Assembly (NCBI GenBank): GCA_018824085.1
Contig: JAHJHI010000020.1
Location: forward strand, 1 to 64,000
Length of the DNA: 64,000 nt
Origin: Gammaproteobacteria bacterium
GTDB lineage: Bacteria; Pseudomonadota; Gammaproteobacteria; Burkholderiales; Rhodocyclaceae
Direction: 5' to 3'
This document shows, in pieces, positions 20,401 through 27,780 of this stretch; position 1 is the stretch's first letter; each line of letters starts with the position of its first letter. Position numbers and translations under genes: made by a program. Below the pieces are notes generated by a model. The model ran no database searches, was not told where the DNA came from, and saw only the letters and a list, made by a program, of their open reading frames with translations.

Positions 20401-20573
20401 TCGTTGCCACGGGCGCCGGCGCCGCGGCCCGGCGCTCCATGGGCACCGGCGTGTTCGGCGGCATGCTCGCCGCCACGTTCATCGCGACGCTGTTCATTCC
20501 GATGTTCTTCAGCTGGCTCAGCGGCCGCCGCGCGGCGGTGCGCAACGCGGGCGATACGGAGCAGGTGCAATGA
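17463..20573 (+). CDS. RND multidrug efflux permease (AcrB/MexB HAE1 family)
   Basis: 1036-residue inner-membrane proton/drug antiporter. The N-terminus MARFFINRPIFSGVISI and the porter region match HAE1 pumps. The proton-relay pair D407-D408 in TM4 (SIGIVVDDALVV) falls at exactly the AcrB numbering, and the TM10 lysine is present in GLAAKNAILIVEFA. It is flanked by adaptor and outer-membrane factor genes, giving a complete tripartite pump. Drug specificity cannot be read from the sequence. Confidence 0.97.
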   Translation: MARFFINRPIFSGVISIIIIIAGLVASLALPIAQYPEISPPTVIVSATYPGANAETLARTVASPIEEQLSGIEGLLYFNSTSTSNGTVSITLTFEVGTDPDTALIAVNNRISVAESRLPEDVRRSGLVVRKRSNNLLMIAALKSTDGSRETLFLTNYLAVNVLDELRRLPGVGDAIAFDSPYAMRVWIKPDVMAQLGITTSDVAAAIRVQNAQNAAGKVGQEPVVNGQQLTYTVSAKGRLLSIEEFEGIILRADGPNGVVRLKDVARIELGAENYDRTTKVNGTSVAGMGIYLQSGANALEASKAVRAKLDELTKRLPDGLEFIVPNDTTRFIRESIKEVTHTLGEATILVVLVVWVFLQNWRATLIPLIAVPVSLVGTFAGLWAFGFSINTLTLFAMVLSIGIVVDDALVVLENVERQMREFGRSPKEAAIAAMHEVSGALVAMVLVLCAVFVPVAFLGGIAGKLYQQFAATVAVSVTISGVVALTLTPALCALMLKEHEGESKLFRPFNRGFEALTRLYTGTVGLTLRHRLVSVLVVVLLFAGAGFMFRVVPGAFVPSEDQGYLFGFVTLPDGASAGRTEASFEKLRRVINEDPSVENVFMVRGMDYITGNNRASVAMTFVVLKPWGERTTTADDLQKVIAAEGMKLTDGMGLIFNPPPIQGLGTAGGFEAYVQAREDSDARKLAAVTGQLLDALRARPELTGLNSFFRVSSPQLAVEVDEPKALSLGIPLDAIYSTLQATMGTLYVNDFNRSGKTYKVQLGADAAYRMTPADLGKPYVRSASGDMIPLSSVISVKSIVGPEMVERFNGFVAAKILGNSAPGRSSGEAIQIVEEVAREVLPAGYSLEWTGQAFQEKRTGFTSVIAMAFGIIMVFLILAAQYERWSLPLAVILAIPFAILGALLAVWVRGMPNDIYFQIGLVVLVGLAAKNAILIVEFAAQKQAEGMSAVQASIEAARLRFRPICMTALAFILGVVPLVVATGAGAAARRSMGTGVFGGMLAATFIATLFIPMFFSWLSGRRAAVRNAGDTEQVQ

Positions 20574-22021
20574 CAAAGATGTTTCCCGTCACGTCTCCGC
20601 GGCCCTTGCTGTGCGCGCTGGTCGCCGCGTTTTCCTTGAGTGGCTGCATGGTCGGCCCGGACTATCTGCGTCCGGACACGACGCTGCCCGACAGCTACGG
20701 CGCGCGGCTGCCCGCGCAGCCGGGCGCGGCCGTGGCGCGTGGCTGGTGGAAGCACTTCAATGACGACACGCTGGACGCGCTGATCGAACGCGCGCTGGCC
20801 GACAACACCGACGTGCAGCGCGCGGCCGCCCGCATCGAGCAGGCGGACGCCGTGCTGCGCGAAGCCGGTGCCGCGCTGCTGCCCGAGGTCGGGCTGGGTG
20901 CCGCGGCCGGACGCACGCGCAGCAGCGGTGTTGCCGCGCCGGTGCAGCAGGGTGCTTCGCTGTATCGCAACAACTTCCAGACCTCGCTGTCGACGTCGTT
21001 CGAACTGGATTTCTGGGGCAAGCTGCGCCGCGCCAGCGAGGCGGCCCGCGCGCTGGCACTCGGCACGCGCTACGCGAAGGACACGGTGGAACTGACACTG
21101 GTGAGCCAGCTCATCGGCAACTACCTGAACCTGCGCGCGCTCGATGCGCAGCTGGCGTTGTCGCGCGACACGCTGGCCACGCGCCGGCAGAACGTCGACA
21201 TCCTGCGGGCGCGGGCGCAGCGCGGCTTGTCCACCGAACTGGAATTTCAGCAGGCGCTGGGCGCAGTGGCCGCGATCGATGCCCAGGTCGCGGATCTGAC
21301 GCGCAATCGCCAGCTTGCGCAGAACCAGCTCGGCCTGCTGACCGGCCAGCTCGATCTGGCCATCGCGCCGGGCGATCTGCGCGGCATGCCGCTGCCGCCG
21401 CTGCCGCCGTCCGGCCTGCCGTCATCGCTGCTCGATGCGCGGCCCGACGTGCGTCAGGCGGAGGCGGATCTCGCTGCGGCCAATGCGCAGATCGGCGTCG
21501 CGAAGGCGGCGCTGTATCCATCGATTTCGCTGACGGGAAGCTACGGCACGCAGAGCCGGGAGCTGTCGGACCTGTTCAGCGGTCCGGCCAATATCTGGTC
21601 GCTCGGCATCGGACTGGATCTGCCGCTGTTTGACGCCGGCAAGCGCAGTGCGCGGGTCGATCAGGCCAGTGCACAGCAGAAGCAGGCGCTGGCGGGCTAT
21701 GTGGCGGCGGTACGCGGTGCCTTCACCGACGTGCGCGACGCGCTGGTCGGTGTCGAGCAGTACGCCAGCAGCATCAACGCGCTGCAGGCTCAGACCGATG
21801 CCGCGATGCGCAGCCTGGAATTTGCGCAGAAGCGCTATGACGCCGGATATTCGCGCTATCTGGAAGTGCTCGACGCCCAGCGCACCGCCAACGATGCGTC
21901 GCTCGCGCTGGTGCGTGCCCGTCAGGGGCAGATGGTGGAAGTGGTCAATCTCTATGCCGCGCTGGGTGGTGGCTGGAGTGTGGACGCGTCGGTCGGTCAG
22001 GGCGAGCCCGGCTCGCCCTGA
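20570..22021 (+). CDS. Outer-membrane efflux channel lipoprotein (OprM/NodT type)
   Basis: 483-residue TolC-superfamily outer-membrane factor. The lipobox LSGC places the acylated Cys at residue 26 (LSGCMVGPDYLRP), the standard OprM/NodT N-terminus. Two repeats of the coiled hairpin domain follow, each with the LLDARPDVRQAEADL-type and RYDAGYSRYLEVLDAQR-type segments of the family. ATG overlaps the permease stop as ATGA, so the three pump genes are translationally linked. An open frame runs upstream inside the permease gene but is not coding. Confidence 0.96.
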   Translation: MTKMFPVTSPRPLLCALVAAFSLSGCMVGPDYLRPDTTLPDSYGARLPAQPGAAVARGWWKHFNDDTLDALIERALADNTDVQRAAARIEQADAVLREAGAALLPEVGLGAAAGRTRSSGVAAPVQQGASLYRNNFQTSLSTSFELDFWGKLRRASEAARALALGTRYAKDTVELTLVSQLIGNYLNLRALDAQLALSRDTLATRRQNVDILRARAQRGLSTELEFQQALGAVAAIDAQVADLTRNRQLAQNQLGLLTGQLDLAIAPGDLRGMPLPPLPPSGLPSSLLDARPDVRQAEADLAAANAQIGVAKAALYPSISLTGSYGTQSRELSDLFSGPANIWSLGIGLDLPLFDAGKRSARVDQASAQQKQALAGYVAAVRGAFTDVRDALVGVEQYASSINALQAQTDAAMRSLEFAQKRYDAGYSRYLEVLDAQRTANDASLALVRARQGQMVEVVNLYAALGGGWSVDASVGQGEPGSP

Positions 22022-22043
22022 TGCGCCGGCCCGGCGACCCGGG

Positions 22044-22655
22044 TCAGCCGGCCAGCGCGGTGAGGGCCTTCGGCTCGTCCGCGCTGCCGGTGGCCGGCCG
22101 GAGGGTGTCCTTGCCGGCGCCGGACAGCGACTTTACGTCGCCGGATATTTCGCCGCCTTCCTCAATGAGTATCTTGCCGTAGCGGATCTTGCCGCTGACC
22201 CGCCCGGTCGCGTGCACGATGAGCTGCTGGCGCGCCGTCAGCTCGCCGTCGAAGCGGCCGTGGATTTCCGCGACGTCTATGCCCACGGTGCCGGAGTACG
22301 CGCCGTGTTCCGCGATGCGGATGACCCGGCTGTCCATCGTCGCTTCCACACGGCCTTCGACGACCAGCGTGTCGCAGTCGAGAATTTCCGCCCCCTTGAG
22401 TTTCACGTCCGGACCGACGATGAGGCGGCTGCCGTGCTCCGGCATTTCCGGGCGACGCGTGCCGTCGGCCGGTGTGGTGCCCGGCGCCGCCGGGGCGCCG
22501 GGAGGCGCGCTGTCGCGCAGCGGCGACAGCGCGCCCGCTGCGTCACCGCCGCGCACCGTCGCGCCCGGCGAGCCGGACAGCGAGCCGCTCGGCCGTATCG
22601 TCCGCGATGCGGGGGATTCCGCGGTTTTCGGGAACAGGGCTGGCTTGTTGAACAT
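22044..22655 (-). CDS. Bactofilin (polymer-forming cytoskeletal protein)
   Basis: 203 residues: a Pro/Ala/Ser-rich disordered N-terminus (about 1-75) and a bactofilin beta-helix (about 80-180) with the regularly spaced hydrophobic turns LIVGPDVKLKGAEI and VVEGRVEATMDS. Bactofilins self-assemble into nucleotide-free filaments at the membrane and help shape the envelope or localise wall enzymes. ATG 22655 follows AAGGAG; an upstream extension of the frame lacks support. It is divergent from glrK. A sigma-54 type promoter and GlrR-type boxes precede it, suggesting control by the neighbouring GlrK/GlrR system. No M23 peptidase gene is adjacent, unlike many bactofilin loci. Confidence 0.92.
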   Translation of the reverse strand: MFNKPALFPKTAESPASRTIRPSGSLSGSPGATVRGGDAAGALSPLRDSAPPGAPAAPGTTPADGTRRPEMPEHGSRLIVGPDVKLKGAEILDCDTLVVEGRVEATMDSRVIRIAEHGAYSGTVGIDVAEIHGRFDGELTARQQLIVHATGRVSGKIRYGKILIEEGGEISGDVKSLSGAGKDTLRPATGSADEPKALTALAG

Positions 22656-22706
22656 GTTTTCTCCTTGAAGATATCCGGGCCGCGATTGCGGCTCTAGCCG
22701 GTACTT

Positions 22707-22722
22707 CGCAAATGCCGTGCCG
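22707..22722 (-). promoter_or_regulatory. Sigma-54 type promoter of bactofilin gene
   Basis: Read leftward the sequence is CGGCACGGCATTTGCG, matching TGGCACG-N4-TTGC at 10 of 11 positions, with GG and GC exactly 10 bases apart. Expected transcript start is near 22696, about 40 bases before the bactofilin ATG. An RpoN-dependent activator is required for such promoters. Confidence 0.75.
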
Positions 22723-22807
22723 GCCGGCACAAACGCAGCGTCTTCAAGGGCCTGCGAACGCGGGCGGCACGGACGCGTCCATCGCGGCGGCGCAGCGCGG
22801 CCGGGTG

Positions 22808-22825
22808 TGTCGTCGGGGCCCGACA
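22808..22825. promoter_or_regulatory. GlrR-type box 1 (TGTC-N10-GACA)
   Basis: TGTCGTCGGGGCCCGACA, an exact match to the TGTC-N10-GACA motif described for GlrR at E. coli glmY. Its centre lies about 120 bp upstream of the predicted bactofilin transcript start, a usual enhancer distance. Confidence 0.6.
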
Positions 22826-22875
22826 GGCGTGCGGGCGATGTTCGCGAAACCGCCCGGCTGGCGGCGATTTCGGCG

Positions 22876-22893
22876 TGTCGCCGTGCGGCGACG
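22876..22893. promoter_or_regulatory. GlrR-type box 2 (one mismatch)
   Basis: TGTCGCCGTGCGGCGACG matches TGTC-N10-GACA at 7 of 8 positions, 68 bp from box 1. Multiple boxes per promoter are known for GlrR, but this copy alone would be weak evidence. Confidence 0.4.
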
Positions 22894-23004
22894 GTTGGCG
22901 GTGCGGGAACGGATTTAACGTTCCCTTGCATTTGCTTACGGAGCTTCCCTGCAGGGATTTCTCAGCCTGCCTACACTGCGGCTCCGGCCATTTGAGTGAA
23001 CACC

Positions 23005-24411
23005 ATGCTGCATCCCTCATTCCGCACCACGCTGCTGGCAACCGTGCTGCTGATTGCAGGTGCGCTGGGCGCCGCCGCCGCCAGCGGCTGGATGATGCTT
23101 CAGGATTTCGCCCGCGCCAGCCGGGAAACCGGCGCCGCGGCACTCGACCTTTCGGCCGCCGTTCAGCAGATCGACGAACGCAGTCTCGACATGGAACGCA
23201 GTGCGCGCCAGTTCGTGGTGCTGCTGGAGCCCGCGCTGCGCGACCGCTACGACGATGCCCACACCCAGGCGCTGGTGTCCCTCGCGCGCATCGAGGCCGC
23301 GCTGCCAGTCACGCCCGCGATCGGCCAGTGGCGTGCGCTCGCGTCGCAGATGCGCTCAGCCCTCGTGCCGGCGCCGACAGGTGCCGCCGAGGACGAGGTC
23401 ACCCTGCCGGCGGTCGGCTTGTCCGCGCTCAACGACATCATCGCGACACGGGTGCGCGAGCACATCGATGCGCGCAATGCGGCCCTGCTCGATACGCTGG
23501 ACCGCAGCCGCGAACAGCTGGCCTGGCAGGTGCTGGGAGCCGTGTCGCTGGCGCTCGTGCTTGCGCTGGCCATCGGCTGGTGGATTTTGCGGCCACTCAA
23601 GAACGTGGAGCGCGCCATCGTGCGCCTGGGCGAGGGCAGCCTGGAGACGCCGGTCGCCGTGAACGGGCCGTCCGACCTGCGGCAACTGGGCGAGCGGCTG
23701 GAGTGGCTGCGCCAGCGGCTGGCCGACCTCGAGGCGCACCGCAACCGCGTGCTGCGGCACGTGTCGCACGAGCTGAAGACGCCGCTGGCTTCGCTGCGCG
23801 AAGGCATCGCGTTGCTGCAGGACGGCGTGCTCGGTCGGCTCAACACCGAGCAGATGGAAGTCGGCGGCATTCTTGACCACAACGCGCGCTCGCTGCAGGA
23901 GCGCATCGAACAGCTCATCGGCTACAACGCGACGCAGTTCGACGCGCGTCATCTCGAACTGCGCGCGACGGCGCTGCGTGCGCTGGCGCGTGACGTCGTG
24001 GCCGACCTCAAGTTGCAGGCTCAGGCGAAGGATGTGCGTCTGGCGGTGTCCGGCTATGCGCCGCCGGTGCGCGGCGACGTCGCCAAACTGCGCATCGCGC
24101 TCTGCAATCTGGTCACCAACGGCATCGCATTCAGTCCGCACGGCGGTACCGTGCGTGTGGAACTGAGCGCGGATGACAGCACCGCGCGCATCGACTGCAT
24201 CGACGAAGGGCCCGGCGTCGCGCCGGAAGAGGTCGAGCGCATTTTTGAACCGTTTTTCCGCGGCAGTCGCCGCGCGTCGCGCGCCGACAAGGGCAACGGC
24301 CTGGGCCTGGCCATCGTGCGGGAGTTCATCGCTGCGCATGGCGGCAGTGCCATTGTCGTGCCGGCCGAGCGCGGCGCCCACTTCAGGATAGAGTTGCCTC
24401 ATGCTGTTTGA
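23005..24411 (+). CDS. glrK: Sensor histidine kinase GlrK (QseE)
   Basis: Two-component sensor of about 468 residues. An N-terminal helix (about 8-30), a ~140-residue periplasmic helical sensor and a second helix (about 175-195) precede HAMP, the HisKA domain with HVSHELKTPL (phospho-His 255) and a HATPase domain ending in KGNGLGLAIV. ATG 23005 is chosen; an in-frame GTG lies 9 bp upstream. The assignment to GlrK/QseE rests on the operon: a small lipoprotein and a sigma-54 response regulator follow with overlapping ends. GlrK responds to envelope conditions in enterobacteria; the signal here is unknown. Confidence 0.9.
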   Translation: MLHPSFRTTLLATVLLIAGALGAAAASGWMMLQDFARASRETGAAALDLSAAVQQIDERSLDMERSARQFVVLLEPALRDRYDDAHTQALVSLARIEAALPVTPAIGQWRALASQMRSALVPAPTGAAEDEVTLPAVGLSALNDIIATRVREHIDARNAALLDTLDRSREQLAWQVLGAVSLALVLALAIGWWILRPLKNVERAIVRLGEGSLETPVAVNGPSDLRQLGERLEWLRQRLADLEAHRNRVLRHVSHELKTPLASLREGIALLQDGVLGRLNTEQMEVGGILDHNARSLQERIEQLIGYNATQFDARHLELRATALRALARDVVADLKLQAQAKDVRLAVSGYAPPVRGDVAKLRIALCNLVTNGIAFSPHGGTVRVELSADDSTARIDCIDEGPGVAPEEVERIFEPFFRGSRRASRADKGNGLGLAIVREFIAAHGGSAIVVPAERGAHFRIELPHAV

Positions 24412-24883
24412 ATTCGGGTGGCGGCGTTCGCCGCGGTTGTGCGCGATGTGCGCGGCCTTTCTGCTGACGGCCTGCGCCTCCCGGGTACCGGCACCGGCCG
24501 AGCCCGAGGTGGCGCAGCCGTTGCCGGTGCAGGCGGGCGACGAACCGGAGGATGACGACCGTCTGTTGCGCGCCATTCAGGCGGCGCACCCGCGAACGGG
24601 GGATCCGGCGCGTGCGCGCGAGCTGCTGGACGCGTTGCTGGCGGCGGATGATGCCCCCGCCCGTTTGCAGCGTCCGTTCATACAGAGCCTGCTTGAACAG
24701 CTTGCCGAGCGGCAGCGTCTCGGCAACGCCAATCAGCGGCTGACGCAACAGCTGGAACGCGTGACGCAGCAGGGCAGGGAAAGCCAGCAGCGCGCGGACG
24801 AGCTGCAGCGCAAGATCGACGCGCTGACCGACATCGAACGAAGCCTGCCGGCGCGGGCGCCGTCCCGCGGCGCGGTGCGGTGA
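24401..24883 (+). CDS. qseG: QseG-like lipoprotein
   Basis: 160-residue lipoprotein with lipobox LTAC (C25), an acidic/Pro linker and a C-terminal coiled coil (about 100-150, rich in Gln/Arg/Leu). It overlaps the 3' end of glrK by 11 bp and the start of glrR by 4 bp. In enterobacteria QseG sits between the same two genes and interacts with the kinase. The sequence is short and low-complexity, so position and lipoprotein nature carry the call. An outer-membrane location is likely, as there is no Asp at +2. Confidence 0.75.
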   Translation: MLFEFGWRRSPRLCAMCAAFLLTACASRVPAPAEPEVAQPLPVQAGDEPEDDDRLLRAIQAAHPRTGDPARARELLDALLAADDAPARLQRPFIQSLLEQLAERQRLGNANQRLTQQLERVTQQGRESQQRADELQRKIDALTDIERSLPARAPSRGAVR

Positions 24884-26292
24884 GCGTCGCCGCCGTCCGG
24901 GCGCACCCGGGAAGGACGTGCCAGCCGCGGCTGCTTGTCGTCGATGACGACACCGATCTGCTGCGCCTGCTGTCGATGCGGCTCAAGGCCAGCGGATATC
25001 ATGTCAGTACGGCCGAAACCGCTGAAGCGGCGCTGGTCCGCCTGGCCGTCGAACGCTTCAATCTGGTGGTGAGCGACGTGCGCCTGCCGGATCGCGACGG
25101 CCTCGCGCTGTTCGAGGACATCCGGCGTCAGCACCCGGCGCTTCCCGTCATCCTGCTGACCGCGCACGGCACGATCCCGGACGCAGTCGAGGCAACGTCG
25201 CGCGGCGTCGCGGGCTATCTCACCAAACCGTTCGACAGCCAGGCGCTGCTCGCGCGCATCGCACAGTCGCTGGCGCTTGCGACGCCAGCCGGCACGCCGG
25301 AGGCCGGCGACGACGGCTGGCGAGCCGATCTGATCAGCCGCAGCCCGCGCATGGAGGCGCTGCTCGACGAAGCTCGCCTGGTGGCCGCGTCGGATGCGAG
25401 CGTGTTGATTCGCGGCGAGAGCGGTACGGGCAAGGAGTTGCTGGCGCGCGCGATCCATAGGGCAAGTCCGCGCGCCGCGGCGCCGTTTGTCGCGATCAAC
25501 TGCGGAGCGATTCCGGAAGCGCTGCTCGAGTCCGAACTGTTCGGTCACGAGCGCGGTGCCTTTACCGGCGCCACGTCACGCCAGACCGGCCTGTTCCGCG
25601 CCGCCCAGGGCGGCACGCTGTTCCTGGACGAGATCGGCGACATGCCGTTGTCGTTGCAGGTGAAGTTGCTGCGCGTGCTGCAGGAACGCGCGGTGCGCCC
25701 GGTCGGTGCCACGCACGCGGAACCGATCGACGTGCGCATCGTGTCGGCGACGCACTGCGACCTTGATGCGGCGCTTGACCACGGATTGTTCAGGGACGAC
25801 CTCTATTACCGCATCAACGTCGTCAGTCTGGTGTTGCCGCCACTGGCCGAGCGGCGCGAGGACATTCCGCTGCTCGCGGAACATTTCATGAGGACGCTGT
25901 CGCGCAAGTACGGCAAGCAACTGGGCGGGTTCGCCCCGGGAGCGCTGGAGGCGCTCGCCACCGCCAACTGGGCCGGCAACGTGCGTCAGTTGCATAACGT
26001 CGTGGAACAGGCGTGTGCGCTGGCGACGACGGCGCTGGTGCCGCGGGCGCTGGTCGACCGCGCGTTGCGCGTGAAGCCGATGGAAGCCCTTGGCTATGCG
26101 GAGGCGAAGGCGCGCTTTGAACGCAACTACCTGGTGCAGTTGCTGAAGCTCACGGCTGGCAATGTTACCGACGCTGCGCGGATTGCCGGGCGCAACCGGA
26201 CCGAGTTCTACCGGCTGCTGCAGCGCTACCGCCTCAACCCGGTGCTGTTCCGCGGCGATGCCGCGGATGTCGCGATGGAACGACAGGGCTGA
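24880..26292 (+). CDS. glrR: Sigma-54 response regulator GlrR (QseF)
   Basis: 470-residue NtrC-family activator. Receiver domain with D66 (VVSDVRLPDRDG) and KPFD; AAA+ domain with Walker A GESGTGKE, the sigma-54-contact loop GAFTGA and Walker B LFLDEIGDMP; C-terminal Fis-type helix-turn-helix (GNVTDAARIAGRNRTEFYRLL). The GTG start overlaps the qseG stop (GTGA). It is the presumed partner of GlrK. An exact TGTC-N10-GACA box lies in its own last codons, serving the downstream promoter. Confidence 0.92.
   Translation: MSVAAVRAHPGRTCQPRLLVVDDDTDLLRLLSMRLKASGYHVSTAETAEAALVRLAVERFNLVVSDVRLPDRDGLALFEDIRRQHPALPVILLTAHGTIPDAVEATSRGVAGYLTKPFDSQALLARIAQSLALATPAGTPEAGDDGWRADLISRSPRMEALLDEARLVAASDASVLIRGESGTGKELLARAIHRASPRAAAPFVAINCGAIPEALLESELFGHERGAFTGATSRQTGLFRAAQGGTLFLDEIGDMPLSLQVKLLRVLQERAVRPVGATHAEPIDVRIVSATHCDLDAALDHGLFRDDLYYRINVVSLVLPPLAERREDIPLLAEHFMRTLSRKYGKQLGGFAPGALEALATANWAGNVRQLHNVVEQACALATTALVPRALVDRALRVKPMEALGYAEAKARFERNYLVQLLKLTAGNVTDAARIAGRNRTEFYRLLQRYRLNPVLFRGDAADVAMERQG
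26268..26285. promoter_or_regulatory. GlrR-type box (TGTC-N10-GACA) upstream of BON gene
   Basis: TGTCGCGATGGAACGACA, an exact match, inside the end of glrR. The centre is about 150 bp before the predicted BON-gene transcript start. A second TGTCGC hexamer occurs exactly 30 bp downstream at 26298, about three helical turns away, but without its GACA half. Confidence 0.6.
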
Positions 26293-26372
26293 ACGGCTGT
26301 CGCTAAGGGTCTTGCGCCAGAGGCCGCGATGGGCGTCGCCGCAGCACGACAGGCGGCCGCCGCGCTGGCTCC

Positions 26373-26385
26373 AAAGGCTTTGATA
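26373..26385 (-). promoter_or_regulatory. IHF-like site
   Basis: Read leftward, TATCAAAGCCTTT matches WATCAANNNNTTR at all but the last position, beside an A-tract. It lies between the GlrR-type box and the sigma-54 promoter, where IHF bends DNA at such promoters. Confidence 0.55.
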
Positions 26386-26403
26386 AAAAAGGGAATCCTG
26401 TGC

Positions 26404-26419
26404 TGGCACGGCGCGTGCG
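26404..26419 (+). promoter_or_regulatory. Sigma-54 type promoter of BON-domain gene
   Basis: TGGCACGGCGCGTGCG matches TGGCACG-N4-TTGC at 10 of 11 positions with GG-N10-GC spacing. The predicted start near 26430 gives a leader of about 48 bases. It closely resembles the bactofilin promoter. Confidence 0.75.
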
Positions 26420-26477
26420 TAAGTCATGGCGCGGTGTCGGCCCGGCCGCATTCCCGAAAACAGCAAGGAGACCGCAC

Positions 26478-26822
26478 ATGATTTCACGCCACACCATTGC
26501 CACCGTGCTCACGACGACGGCAATCGCCTATTCCATCAGTACGCCGGCACAGGCGGCAAGCCTCGCATCGATCGCCCAGATCGGTGCGCGCGAACCGGTC
26601 ACGGATGACCGTGACCGCGGACTGGCCGACCGCATCAAGGCGGTGCTCGACGCCGACAGCGACCTGCAGGGCAGTGCGCTGGCGATCGAGGCGCGCGGTG
26701 GCCATGTGACGCTGAGCGGCGTCGTGCTTGACGCACACCAGCTGTCACGTGCGCTGCAGGCGACGCTGGCCGTACCGGGCGTGAGGGACGTCGACACGGC
26801 GCTCGAGATAGCGGGGCGCTGA
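26478..26822 (+). CDS. Periplasmic BON-domain protein (OsmY-like)
   Basis: 114 residues: a Sec signal peptide ending at AQA (about residue 27) and one BON domain (about 52-112; LADRIKAVLDADSDLQG, GHVTLSGVV, VPGVRDVDTAL). BON domains bind phospholipid surfaces and occur in envelope-stress proteins such as OsmY. AAGGAG lies 7 bp before ATG 26478. It follows glrR by 185 bp and has its own sigma-54 type promoter, IHF-like site and GlrR-type box. It is therefore a probable target of GlrR, by inference. Confidence 0.88.
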   Translation: MISRHTIATVLTTTAIAYSISTPAQAASLASIAQIGAREPVTDDRDRGLADRIKAVLDADSDLQGSALAIEARGGHVTLSGVVLDAHQLSRALQATLAVPGVRDVDTALEIAGR

Positions 26823-26831
26823 GCGCCGTGC

Positions 26832-27602
26832 CTAGGGAACCCGGTATTGGGCCTGCGTCATCAGGTCCACGCCGCAGGGCAGGTTTTCAATCCAGGTGAT
26901 GAAGCGCTGCACCATCGCAGGGCCTTCGAAGCGAGCGCCGTGCTGCGGCACGATCATGTCGACGTCCAGCGTGCGGACCATGTTTGCCCAGTAGCGGCAG
27001 ATCTTGTTGGACACCATGTAGCGCCGATGGAAGCCGAACATGTGGTGGATGTGCGCGTCGAAATCCGCCACCGCCGGCAGCGCGCCGTCGGCGCTCGTCA
27101 TCGAAGCACCCATGTCGCCCGAAAACAGGATTTTCGATACCGGATCGTAGAACTGGAAGTTGCCTTCCGAATGCATGAAGTGCGCCGGCAGCGCGACCAG
27201 TTCGCTGTCGCCGAGCGCGATCCGCATGCCTTCGTCGGGGATGCCGATGGTGCGTGCCGTATAGTCGCGCCCGCTCGTGAAATGCGGCAGGAAGCGCGTC
27301 CACAGCTTCGAGATCATGACGGTACATGACGTGCCCACCATCCACTTGTTGAGCGAAGCGATGATGTCCGGGTCGGCGTGCGACGCGAGGATGAGGTCCA
27401 GATCCCTGGCCGGGAAGTAGCGTTGCATGGCCATCATCAGCGCCGAGTACGTCATGTTTCCGCCAGGATCAATCAGGGCGCCGTGAGCGCCGTCGACGAC
27501 CAGGAACTGGTTGCACTGCACCGCATGACTGGCGTCTTCATCGACCAGATCGCAAAAGGCAAGGCACACGTGCCGCCCGTCGTTGTACAGCTCCACTGCC
27601 AT
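26832..27602 (-). CDS. Oxygen-binding di-iron protein (FprA-like metallo-beta-lactamase fold)
   Basis: 256-residue stand-alone metallo-beta-lactamase-fold protein of the ODP/flavodiiron type, without the flavodoxin domain. Candidate iron ligands are the His/Asp of ASHADPDIIASL, the His residues of HFMHSEGNF, the Asp of FSGDMGAS and the His of VPQHGARF. ATG 27602 with GAGAGGTG upstream is preferred over the longer frame. ODP proteins bind oxygen and in some bacteria feed chemotaxis. No chemotaxis gene is adjacent here, so the role is open. Confidence 0.85.
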   Translation of the reverse strand: MAVELYNDGRHVCLAFCDLVDEDASHAVQCNQFLVVDGAHGALIDPGGNMTYSALMMAMQRYFPARDLDLILASHADPDIIASLNKWMVGTSCTVMISKLWTRFLPHFTSGRDYTARTIGIPDEGMRIALGDSELVALPAHFMHSEGNFQFYDPVSKILFSGDMGASMTSADGALPAVADFDAHIHHMFGFHRRYMVSNKICRYWANMVRTLDVDMIVPQHGARFEGPAMVQRFITWIENLPCGVDLMTQAQYRVP

Positions 27603-27703
27603 GATGCACCTCTCGACCGGCTTTGGCCGGGTCAGGACAAATGCATCAGTGTGCCTCATCCGGGCGCTCGTGCGGGCGTCGGGTGATGGGGACGGGAAGG
27701 GGA

Positions 27704-27780
<77 letters not shown>

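Larger units (their letters stand above)
22656..23004. promoter_or_regulatory. Divergent bactofilin/glrK control region (349 bp, no gene)
   Basis: No coding sequence is supported here. The region holds a leftward sigma-54 type promoter (22707-22722), two TGTC-N10-GACA type boxes, a 14-bp palindrome GTGCCGGCCGGCAC at 22717-22730 overlapping the -24 element, and an inverted repeat GGGAACG-N7-CGTTCCC at 22905-22925. It also holds a 12-bp palindrome TCCCTGCAGGGA at 22946-22957 and a TACACT -10-like element at 22972-22977 for glrK. Confidence 0.7.

Noticed and set aside
16794-20576. 1260-codon leftward frame opposite the RND permease
   Set aside because: Composition is His/Arg/Asp/Gln-rich, as expected for antisense of a GC-rich gene; the permease on the other strand has all its motifs.
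26282-26301. GACAG-N10-CTGTC inverted repeat at the glrR stop
   Set aside because: Half-sites are in the opposite orientation to the GlrR motif, and it partly overlaps the exact TGTC-N10-GACA box, so I did not count it as a separate site.
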